Positions 25,891 through 33,119 of a DNA stretch of 64,000 nucleotides are shown in pieces. Position numbers and translations under genes: made by a program. Each line of letters begins with the position of its first letter. Positions within the stretch are counted from its first letter, which is position 1. The notes below the pieces were generated by a model. It searched no databases and had not been told where the DNA came from. It saw nothing but the letters and a program-made list of their open reading frames with translations. Source of the DNA: Streptomyces violascens (GTDB lineage: Bacteria; Actinomycetota; Actinomycetes; Streptomycetales; Streptomycetaceae); contig NZ_BMUA01000019.1 in assembly GCF_014649955.1 (NCBI RefSeq), forward strand, positions 62,001 to 126,000, read 5' to 3'.

Positions 25891-27417
25891 TCAGGGCTGG
25901 GGGCGGAACGAGCTCAGCAGCCCCTGGTAGACCTCGGCGTCGCTGAGCTCACGGGGAGCGGGCCCGGCGTGGAAGAACCCGACGTGCTCGTGCTCTCCCT
26001 CCGCACTGCGCAGAAAATCGAACGCCTTGGAGTCATCCTCACCGAAGGCGACGAACTGCCAGTAGAGGGGCTTGTCGGCGACGTCGGCGAGGGCCTGGCG
26101 GGCGGGGAGCTTGGCGTCGGGGGCGCCGTCGGTCTGGAACACGACGAGCACGGGCCCCTCGTACCCCGCCTTCTCGACGTGCTCGACGACCTCCTCGACA
26201 CCCCGGTGATAACTGGTCCGCCCGAGCCGCCCGAGCGCGGCGTGGGTCGTGTCGACGAGGCTTTCGTAGGAGTCGAGGGTGAGGTCGACGACCCCGTCGA
26301 CATCGGTCGAGAAGAACACGGTGTGCACGGTGGCGTCCTCGTCGAGGTGCGCGGCGAGCGCGAGCACCTGCTCGGCGAGCCCCTGCGCGCTGCCGTCCTT
26401 GTAGTAGGGCCGCATGGACCCGGACCGGTCGAGCACGAGGTACACCTTGGCGCGGGCACCGCTGATCCCGGCCTTCTTGAGCGCGGCCCCGGCAGCCTTG
26501 TAGGCCCCGGAGAGCCCGGGAGCCCGGGACCTGACCTTGGCGGGGGAGAGGGCGGGCTTGGGGGCAGGATCCTGGGCGGGCTCCGGCTCCAGTTCGGCTC
26601 CGGCTTCGGCGTGGGCGGGCTCGGGCTCGGCTTCCGGCTGTACGGGCTCGGGGTCCGGCTCGGCTTCGGCTTGAACGGGCTGGGGCGCGGCCTCGGCCTT
26701 CGCGGGCTCGGGCTCGGCGACGGGCTCGGCCGGAATGGGCTCGGCTTCGGCCTGAGCGGGCTCTGCCTCTGCCTCTGCCTCCGCCTCCGCCTTCGCGGGC
26801 TCGGGCTCGATGACAGGCTCCGCCTGTACGGGCTCCGGCGTGGGCTCGGGGTCGGGCTCCGGCTCGGCGATGGGGGCAACGTGGGCCTCCGCCTCCACCG
26901 AAGAGGGCTCGACCGAAACGGGCTCGGCTTCCGCCTGTACGGGCTCGGGCTCGGGGGCGCCGGCCTCCGGCTCCTCGACCGGCACGGGCTCGATGACCGG
27001 CCGAGTCTCAGCCACCGGCTCGGGCTTCGCCTCCGTACGGGGCTGAGGCAGCTCGACGACGGCGTTCGAGGAACTGGGGGAACCGGCAGTGTCGGACGCG
27101 GACCCGGACGCGGACCCAGAGTCGGACTCAGCCCCCGTGTCGGAGCCGGACTCGGACTCGGGGTCTGAGTCGGAGTCGGACGAGGACGCAGGCGGGCGAG
27201 GCCCGTCGAAGGCGGCGGCGACGAGTTCCTCCGCCGAGGACAGGACGACTTCTTCCGCCGGGGCGGGAATGGAAGGCGCGGCAGCGTCGGTGGTGACCGG
27301 TGCCTCGACGGCCTCCGGGGTGCGTTCGGCCTGGGGCGGTACGGAAGCCGCCGTCGGCTCGGCGCGCTCCGCGCGATCGCGTCCGAACACCTTGCGCAGC
27401 AAGCTCCGAATGCCCAT
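25891..27417 (-). CDS. TerF-like VWA-domain protein with long Glu/Pro repeat region
   Basis: A 508-aa protein. After a basic start (MGIRSLLRKVFGRDRAERAE), about 290 residues are acidic low-complexity repeats of E-P-E/A units (such as PVQAEAEPDPEPVQPEAEPE). The last 200 residues form a von Willebrand A domain with a full MIDAS start, YLVLDRSGSMRPYYKDGSAQ, and GRTSYHRGVEEVVEHVEKAG. VWA domains of this type occur in tellurite-resistance/TerF-like proteins. No Ter genes are adjacent. ATG 27417 is preferred; the frame is open to 27585. Confidence 0.85.
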   Translation of the reverse strand: MGIRSLLRKVFGRDRAERAEPTAASVPPQAERTPEAVEAPVTTDAAAPSIPAPAEEVVLSSAEELVAAAFDGPRPPASSSDSDSDPESESGSDTGAESDSGSASGSASDTAGSPSSSNAVVELPQPRTEAKPEPVAETRPVIEPVPVEEPEAGAPEPEPVQAEAEPVSVEPSSVEAEAHVAPIAEPEPDPEPTPEPVQAEPVIEPEPAKAEAEAEAEAEPAQAEAEPIPAEPVAEPEPAKAEAAPQPVQAEAEPDPEPVQPEAEPEPAHAEAGAELEPEPAQDPAPKPALSPAKVRSRAPGLSGAYKAAGAALKKAGISGARAKVYLVLDRSGSMRPYYKDGSAQGLAEQVLALAAHLDEDATVHTVFFSTDVDGVVDLTLDSYESLVDTTHAALGRLGRTSYHRGVEEVVEHVEKAGYEGPVLVVFQTDGAPDAKLPARQALADVADKPLYWQFVAFGEDDSKAFDFLRSAEGEHEHVGFFHAGPAPRELSDAEVYQGLLSSFRPQP

Positions 27418-27585
27418 GGGCGAGGCCTTTCGCATGAGTTGGGTGCGATAAGTACCGTGCTGCGCCACAGTTCCGGGATCAGATCCCTGGCCAGCACGGA
27501 CACGTAAGGTTAGCGACCCGGAGGACGGTTTCCCGGAAGGGGCCGGTTCCGCGTCCCCGAGGGGAGCGGTCCCGTGACGTTGCAA

Positions 27586-27729
27586 GGCTCCACCACACGG
27601 ACGCCCGAGTCGGCGCCGGGCGCCCTACAGGGGCGCGGGGAACCGCGCGACCAGCCCCCACCGGGCCCGCACCCGAAATGCGAGCCCCCTCACCCCACCG
27701 GGCGCACCCGAAACGCGAGCCCCCGGCTC
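27586..27729. repeat. Dispersed repeat plus local duplication
   Basis: This region holds one AGGGGCGCGGGGAACCGCGC copy (from 27629) and a degenerate tandem pair, ACCGGGCCCGCACCCGAAAT/GCGAGCC and ACCGGGCGCACCCGAAACGC/GAGCC, about 36 nt apart. The rest of 27418-27729 would hold the VWA gene promoter; no clear box is visible. Confidence 0.6.
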
Positions 27730-28698
27730 TCAAGCCCCACCCTGCCCGCGCCAGCGGACGATCTGAGAAGCCGGATCCCCCGTATAGACCCAGGGCACCA
27801 ACGCAACCCGCTCCCCCAGCAACCCCACCAACGCCGCCCCCTCACGCGTGAGCCCCGCACAACACGCAGCATGGGCGAGGTAGTTGAGCTCGGCCGCTTC
27901 GGAGGCGTGGATGGGCCCCGGGGGCCGCCCCCCGAGCCAGCGGTCATACGTACGCCGAAGCTCGGTCACGGCAAGCTCGTGGTTCCAGTGCTGCCCGAAC
28001 CCCCGGACAGGCCGCCCCTTCGCCGCATCGGAGACGTACCGGAACTCCTCCACCCGGGCGATCTGCACCAGCACAGGAAGCGGAGACCCGGCCGGAGCCG
28101 CCCCCGCCGCGTCCCGGGCGAAGTCGTACATCGAGCCGTGCGTCCCGTGCCAGCGCGCGGAGAAGTACCGCAGCATCTGGACGTGCCCTTCGAAGTGGTA
28201 CGGGTCGCGCCGCCGCAACTCGTCCCACCAACCGCGCAGTTCACGCCGCGCGACCCCGCCCTCGTACAGCCGCACCACGGTGAGCAGCGAGGCCCAGGGG
28301 GTCGGGTCGGCGGGCCGGGCGTCGGCCGCGCCGAGGCAGGCCATGACGGCGACGTCGATGCGGTCGCGGTCGGTCCCGGCGCCGCGCCCGGCCGCGATGG
28401 CGCCGTTGAAGACGCGGGTCACCTCGGTGGCCGCCCGCAGCACCGCCGCGTCCGGGCTGTCGGGTTCGGCGGCCCGCCAGGCCTCGACGACGGTCGACCC
28501 GGCGGCGGCGTTGGCGAGCGCCCGGATCCGGTGCGTCCGCAGCGCCCAGTCGTCGCCGGTGGCCCGCAGCAGATCGCGTACGCCCTGCCAGCGACCGATG
28601 ACGATGTCGTGCCGGGCGGCGGTGAGCGCGCGGTCGCCCAGGTCGGCGTCGAAGCGTATGGCCGCCTTCCGGTAGGCCCGGCGGCGCAGTGCTGCCAT
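27730..28698 (-). CDS. Conserved hypothetical protein, helical
   Basis: A 322-aa soluble protein that I do not recognise. It is rich in Ala/Arg helices, with TPR-like periodicity (ALRTHRIRALANAAAGSTVV, VTRVFNGAIAAGRGAGTDRD) and a Trp/His-rich centre (DPYHFEGHVQMLRYFSARWH, THGSMYDFARDAA). There is no signal peptide. The ATG is 14 nt downstream of the stop of the APC permease on the same strand, so cotranscription is likely. Confidence 0.75.
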   Translation of the reverse strand: MAALRRRAYRKAAIRFDADLGDRALTAARHDIVIGRWQGVRDLLRATGDDWALRTHRIRALANAAAGSTVVEAWRAAEPDSPDAAVLRAATEVTRVFNGAIAAGRGAGTDRDRIDVAVMACLGAADARPADPTPWASLLTVVRLYEGGVARRELRGWWDELRRRDPYHFEGHVQMLRYFSARWHGTHGSMYDFARDAAGAAPAGSPLPVLVQIARVEEFRYVSDAAKGRPVRGFGQHWNHELAVTELRRTYDRWLGGRPPGPIHASEAAELNYLAHAACCAGLTREGAALVGLLGERVALVPWVYTGDPASQIVRWRGQGGA

Positions 28699-28712
28699 GC
28701 GCGTACCGCCTC

Positions 28713-30200
28713 TCAGAAGTCGGTGGGATGCCCAGCCTGGACGTACCTGGGTGCCTTTGTCCGGGAGTTGGGGAACCCGGTACCCACTTCGAATGAACGG
28801 GCCGCGTCCAGTCGGGCGGGACGGTAGTACGCGCTGCCCCGCCGCCAGTACCAGAGCATGGGGACGAGCCCCGCGAGCAGGCTGCCGATGCCGATCGCGA
28901 CGGCGGCGCCGCTCAGCCGGGTCAGAGACGCGCCGAACACGCAGAACATGAAGACCGAGCCGAGCAGCGGCCAGGCCCCGCCGAGCAGGAAGGAGCTGAC
29001 GGATTCGGTGAGCGTCCGGCGGTAGGCGACGACCGCCGCGAGGCCGGCGAGGCCGTAGTACAGGGTGGTCTGGAGGCCGATCGCGGCGAGCGCGTCGGAC
29101 ATGATGTCCTGCACGGAGCCGAGCGCGTTGGAGGCGACGAACAGCAGCAGCGCCACCGTGCCGACCACCACGATGGCCACCCAGGGCGTGTTCCACCGCC
29201 GGTGTACGGAGCCGAGCCCGCCCGGCATCGTCCGGTCGCGGCCCATCGCGAACAGGGAGCGGGTGACCTGGATGAGGGTGGTCTCCAGGGTGGCGATGGT
29301 GGAGAGGACCGCGGCGAGCACCATGAGCCTGCCGCCGACGCCGGGCCAGATGTGTTCGCCGAGCAGGGCGAGCACGTTGGACTGCCCGGCCTCGATCTCG
29401 CCGCTGGTGAGCAGCACGTTCACGGCGACGGTGAAGGCGACGAACAGCGCGAAGACGATGCCGACCCCGACCAGGGCCGCGAGCCCGGCGGTGCGGCGGC
29501 TGTCGCGGGTCTCCTCGCTGAGGTTGCTGGTGACGTCCCAGCCCCAGTAGTAGAACGCGGCGATCAGGGTGCCCGCGGCGAACCCGGACACCCCGTCGAA
29601 GTGCCCGAACCCGAGCCACCCCCAGTCGAACGGAACGACCCCGCCGCCCTCGCCGACCCGAACGAGCGCCCCGACGGAGAACCCGCCGAGAATCACCAAC
29701 TCGACGCCGGAGATGACGAGTTGGGCCTTGGCCGACAGCCGGGCACCCCCCAGCACCACCCCCAGCATCAACAAGAACCACCCGGCACCCGTAGCGGTGG
29801 CGAGAGCGGTGTTGCGCGCGAGGGCGGGATCGAAGAGGCCCAGGGTCATCTGCCCGGCGGGCAGGGAGCCGGCCACCATGAACAGGGTGGCGGCGACGAC
29901 GAGGGCCCACCCGCTGATGAACCCGAGAAAGGGATGCAGGGTGCGCCCGACCCAGGAGTAGGCGGCTCCCGCGTTGACATCGATCCGCCCGAGCCGCCCG
30001 AAGGCGAGCACGATGCCGAGCATGGGGATCGCGCAGTAGAGCAGCGCAGCCGGACTGGCGAGCCCGACCGCACCCACGAGCACGGAGGTGGTGGCGGCGA
30101 GCGAATAGGCGGGCGCGCTGCCCGCGACCGCCATGACAACGGTGTCGAACGTGGACAGAACATTGGGCTGAAGCCCTCTGCCACCGGTGCTGCTGCTCAT
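28713..30200 (-). CDS. APC-family amino acid permease
   Basis: A 495-aa permease with about 12 transmembrane helices. The conserved APC TM1 region is FDTVVMAVAGSAPAYSLAAT, and the next loop has RLGRIDVNAGAAYSWVGRTL. The long central segment FDGVSGFAAGTLIAAFYYWG is typical of amino acid/polyamine transporters. AAAGGATG precedes the ATG. The promoter region carries a palindrome and a 13-bp direct repeat (30225-30285). Substrate is not predictable. Confidence 0.88.
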   Translation of the reverse strand: MSSSTGGRGLQPNVLSTFDTVVMAVAGSAPAYSLAATTSVLVGAVGLASPAALLYCAIPMLGIVLAFGRLGRIDVNAGAAYSWVGRTLHPFLGFISGWALVVAATLFMVAGSLPAGQMTLGLFDPALARNTALATATGAGWFLLMLGVVLGGARLSAKAQLVISGVELVILGGFSVGALVRVGEGGGVVPFDWGWLGFGHFDGVSGFAAGTLIAAFYYWGWDVTSNLSEETRDSRRTAGLAALVGVGIVFALFVAFTVAVNVLLTSGEIEAGQSNVLALLGEHIWPGVGGRLMVLAAVLSTIATLETTLIQVTRSLFAMGRDRTMPGGLGSVHRRWNTPWVAIVVVGTVALLLFVASNALGSVQDIMSDALAAIGLQTTLYYGLAGLAAVVAYRRTLTESVSSFLLGGAWPLLGSVFMFCVFGASLTRLSGAAVAIGIGSLLAGLVPMLWYWRRGSAYYRPARLDAARSFEVGTGFPNSRTKAPRYVQAGHPTDF

Positions 30201-30224
30201 GGACCGAACATCCTTTGACGGCGC

Positions 30225-30285
30225 GACATATGGCGGTATGTCAAAAACTCCGGGCTTTGCAGTACGTCAACTGGCTTTGCAGTAC
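30225..30285 (-). promoter_or_regulatory. Operator/promoter region of the APC permease
   Basis: GACATA-N6-TATGTC (30225-30242) overlaps a TTGACA -35-like box read on the minus strand (30239-30244). Upstream, GGCTTTGCAGTAC occurs twice at a 20-bp interval (30253 and 30273), two helical turns. This layout fits a dimeric repressor site plus upstream activator sites. Confidence 0.5.
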
Positions 30286-30383
30286 TCCAGCAACCCGAAG
30301 TCGACCGCATCGTAGTCGCCGGCGCGGGCCCCACGGCCATCACGGCCGGGGAGCGGACGTCCGCCGGGCGGACGCCCTGACGT

Positions 30384-31331
30384 TCATGACTGTCGGCCCC
30401 GCTCCTCCAGCCATGCCCGGTACGCGGGTGAGTGGGAGGCGGCCTCCCAGTACGCGGACTCCAAATCCGTTCCCACCCCGGCCAGTTCACCTCCGTACGC
30501 CCCGCTGCGGACCGCCAGGAGCAGCCGTACTCCCAGCGGGTCGTCCCGCAGGGGGCGTACGGCCATGTCGGAGCGGGGGCGGGAGGTGGGCTGGCACAGG
30601 GTGACGACCTCGCCCGTGGCGACCAGGCCCGCCGCCGTCAGGTAGTCGCCGTGCAGGACCCGGGGGTTGAGGCCCGCCGCGTTGAGGACGCGGCGCAGGC
30701 CCTCCCATTCGCCGTCCACGCTGGGGTCGACCATCCACTGGTCGGCGGCCAGGTCGGCCAGGTCCACGAGGGTCTTGTGTGCCGCCGGGTGGTCGACCGC
30801 CAGGCACACGAACTGGGGCTCGCGCTCCACGAGCGTACGGATGTCGAGTCCCGGCGGGATCCGCAGCGGGCAGCCCTCCACTTCGTGGACGAACGCCACG
30901 TCCAGCTCGCCCGCCGCGACTTGGCGGAGCAAAGCGGTGGCCGAAACCGCCACCTGGAGTTCCGTCTCCGTGCCGGGAAGCCGCTCCCGCAGGCGGCGCA
31001 GCCAGCCGGGGATCGCGCGGCTCGCGGTGGAGCCGATGCGCAGCCGGTCGCCTTCGGCGGCGCGGGCGGCCGCGGCCCGGGTGTCGGCGACCAGCGCGCT
31101 CAGCGAGGCGAGCAGCGGACGGGCCCGGCCGACCACACCCCGGCCCAGAACCGTGGGCACACAGCCGGTTCGCTCGCGCGAGAAGAGCCGACCGCCCAAC
31201 GTGTTCTCGATGCGCTTCAGTTGGGTCGTCAGGGCGGGCTGGCTCGTGCCGAGCGCCCGCGCGGCGCCGTGCAGACTGCCGGCGTCGGCGATGGCGCACA
31301 GCACCCGCAGATGTCTCACCTCCAGCTCCAT
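30384..31331 (-). CDS. snpR: LysR-type regulator divergent from snapalysin (SnpR-like)
   Basis: A 315-aa LysR protein. N-terminal winged helix: HLRVLCAIADAGSLHGAARA and LGTSQPALTTQLKRIENTLG. The remaining residues form the co-inducer domain (EGDRLRIGSTASRAIPGWLR). In Streptomyces the snapalysin gene is activated by a divergent LysR gene, and the same arrangement is seen here with a 228-nt shared promoter region. The symbol rests on this synteny. Confidence 0.83.
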   Translation of the reverse strand: MELEVRHLRVLCAIADAGSLHGAARALGTSQPALTTQLKRIENTLGGRLFSRERTGCVPTVLGRGVVGRARPLLASLSALVADTRAAAARAAEGDRLRIGSTASRAIPGWLRRLRERLPGTETELQVAVSATALLRQVAAGELDVAFVHEVEGCPLRIPPGLDIRTLVEREPQFVCLAVDHPAAHKTLVDLADLAADQWMVDPSVDGEWEGLRRVLNAAGLNPRVLHGDYLTAAGLVATGEVVTLCQPTSRPRSDMAVRPLRDDPLGVRLLLAVRSGAYGGELAGVGTDLESAYWEAASHSPAYRAWLEERGRQS

Positions 31332-31559
31332 GGGCTGAGGTTAGGGCGTACTAAGTGATCGCACCAGATGTCCAAAACCCCACTGATACGCGGGAGTTAT
31401 CGCAGATCGGCATCATTCCCGTACGCCGCTGTGGCCTCCACAATCACCAATCACCGGGGCGGCGCCACAGTGCGTCACCCGGGCACCGATCAGCAGAATC
31501 CCCACCCGCGGCCGGCCCACCCAGCCGGGCGCGGATCCCCGACGGATTGGTAACCCCCC
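31332..31559. promoter_or_regulatory. Divergent promoter region snpR-snpA
   Basis: 228 nt between two divergent starts. It has a CTGTGGC...GCCACAG imperfect palindrome (about 31429-31470). I could not identify the LysR box with confidence. Confidence 0.4.
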
Positions 31560-32210
31560 ATGAGACACCCCCGCACGTTTGCCGTGACCGCCGCGCTGGG
31601 TCTGGCCCTCGCGGGCTTCGGCGCGATCCCCGCGACCGCCGCCACCCCCTCGTCCGCCCCTGCCTCGGCCGCGCACTACACCGCCGCGGGCAAGCACTCC
31701 GCCGCCAACGACCAGGCGTTCTACGACGCGGTCATGAAGTCGGTCGCCAAGAAGCGCGCCGCCAACCCGCTGGCCGCCTCGGTCACCGTGTACTACAGCA
31801 CCGCCAACGCCCCCAGCTTCACCTCCCAGATATCGCAGGCCGCGCAGATCTGGAACTCCTCCGTCCAGAACGTCCGGCTCGCGCAGAGCAACTCCGGCGC
31901 GGACTTCCAGTACTACGAGGGCGACGACCCCCAGAACGGTTCGTACGCCTCGACCGACGGGCACGGCAACGGCTACATCTTCCTGGACTACAGCCAGAAC
32001 CAGCAGTACTACTCGGTGCGGGTCGTCGCGCACGAGACCGGGCACGTGCTCGGGCTTCCCGACCACTACTCGGGGCCGTGCAGTGAGCTCATGTCCGGCG
32101 GTGGGCCCGGCACGTCGTGCCGCAACGCGTACCCGAACAGCACGGAGAAGTCCCGGGTGAACAGCCTGTGGCGCAACGGGCTCGCCTCGGCGGTCAAGCC
32201 GGCCGCGTAG
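31560..32210 (+). CDS. snpA: Snapalysin, small secreted neutral protease (M7)
   Basis: A 216-aa secreted metalloprotease. The signal peptide has RHPRTFAVTAALGLALAGFG ending at an ATAA-type site, and a short propeptide follows. The catalytic zinc motif HETGHVLGLPDHYSGPCSEL (His near 157) has the extended HExxHxxGxxD form with the family's Asp ligand. The conserved Cys pair is present (GPCSE and GTSCRN). ATG 31560 has no clear ribosome-binding site. Its last 78 coding nt were copied in the downstream 293-bp tandem duplication. Confidence 0.93.
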   Translation: MRHPRTFAVTAALGLALAGFGAIPATAATPSSAPASAAHYTAAGKHSAANDQAFYDAVMKSVAKKRAANPLAASVTVYYSTANAPSFTSQISQAAQIWNSSVQNVRLAQSNSGADFQYYEGDDPQNGSYASTDGHGNGYIFLDYSQNQQYYSVRVVAHETGHVLGLPDHYSGPCSELMSGGGPGTSCRNAYPNSTEKSRVNSLWRNGLASAVKPAA

Positions 32211-32717
32211 GCCTCTGGCAGCATGGGGGGATGCCCAGCGTCTCTCCCCGCCGATCTTGCCCGTCCTGCGGCCGTGCCGTTGCCGTGGTGGCGGGCAAGT
32301 TCGTGCGCCACGATCCCCGCACGCGGGAGTGGTCCGGCGAGCTGACACTCTGCCCCGGCTCCAAGCGCCGGGCCCCCGCGGACGCGACCCAACAAACCCT
32401 GGACGGCTTCGAACTCCCCCCGTTCCCGAACAGCACGGAGAAGTCCCGGGTGAACAGCCTGTGGCGCAACGGGTTCGCCTCGGCGGTCAAGCCGGCCGCG
32501 TAGGCCTCTGGCAGCATGGGGGGATGCCCAGCGTCTCTCCCCGCCGATCTTGCCCGTCCTGCGGCCGTGCCGTTGCCGTGGTGGCGGGCAAGTTCGTGCG
32601 CCACGATCCCCGTACGCGGGAGTGGTCCGGCGAGCTGACACTCTGCCCCGGCTCCAAGCGCCGGGCCCCCGCGGACGCGACCCAACAAACCCTGGACGGC
32701 TTCGAACTCCCCCCGTT
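32132..32717 (+). repeat. 293-bp tandem duplication
   Basis: Positions 32132-32424 and 32425-32717 are direct repeats, with offset 293 at each marker checked. I see only two differences (GGGCTC/GGGTTC and CCCGCACGC/CCCGTACGC). The unit spans the end of snapalysin and most of the small gene after it. Its ends share only CCCG. Confidence 0.95.
32231..32503 (+). CDS. Chimeric ORF: zinc-ribbon-like small protein fused to snapalysin tail
   Basis: A 90-aa ORF created by the duplication. It begins MPSVSPRRSCPSCGRAVAVV, the start of the small protein at 32524, but after ELPPFP it continues NSTEKSRVNSLWRNG and ends SAVKPAA, the C terminus of snapalysin. The original promoter region and start are kept, so it may be expressed. 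Only the C terminus differs from the intact copy. Confidence 0.7.
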   Translation: MPSVSPRRSCPSCGRAVAVVAGKFVRHDPRTREWSGELTLCPGSKRRAPADATQQTLDGFELPPFPNSTEKSRVNSLWRNGFASAVKPAA

Positions 32718-32742
32718 CCCGGGCCAGTTGCCGCTCTTCTGA
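32524..32742 (+). CDS. Small CxxC protein (intact copy)
   Basis: A 72-aa protein with CPSCG near the N terminus and a single further Cys in TLCPGSKRR, giving a possible zinc ribbon. It ends LPPFPGQLPLF. This is likely the ancestral form, since it runs past the duplication break. The function is unknown. The start lies within the duplicated DNA and is identical in both copies. Confidence 0.72.
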   Translation: MPSVSPRRSCPSCGRAVAVVAGKFVRHDPRTREWSGELTLCPGSKRRAPADATQQTLDGFELPPFPGQLPLF

Positions 32743-32794
32743 ACGGTTGCCCCGCGGGGCTTGGGGGACGGGGTGCGGTTCGGCGGGGTGCGCC

Positions 32795-33114
32795 GGGGCT
32801 CCGCCCCGGACCCCGGGAGCCCCCGCCCCACCCCTTCCCGAAACCCTCCGGGGGGAGTGGTTCGACTGCGGACCGTGCGTGATTGCTCGCGCAGTTCCCC
32901 GCGCCCCTCAACAGCATCGGGGCTGGCCGGCACCGAGCATCTTCAGCCCGTCATGGGGGTCCCCCCTGGCCCTTGAGGTCTTGGGGGAGTTTGAGGACGA
33001 GCGCCCTTCAGGCGCGATACGGGGTCTGGGGCGGAGCCCCAGAAGCTCTTTCCACCCCCGGCGGGTTTCGGGAAGGGGCGGGGAGGGGCATCCCGGGGTC
33101 TGGGGCGCAGCCCC
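32795..33114. repeat. Composite palindromic intergenic element with 60-bp inverted arms
   Basis: 32795-32855 and 33055-33114 are imperfect inverted repeats of about 60 bp (shared core CCCTTCCCGAAACCC and its complement). Between them lie an inverted copy of the GCGCAGTTCCCCGCGCCCCT repeat (32889) and a TTTGAGGACGAGCGCCCTTC repeat (32989) also present at 18.55 kb. It sits between convergent genes and may act as a two-way terminator. Confidence 0.78.
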
Positions 33115-33119
33115 AGGGC

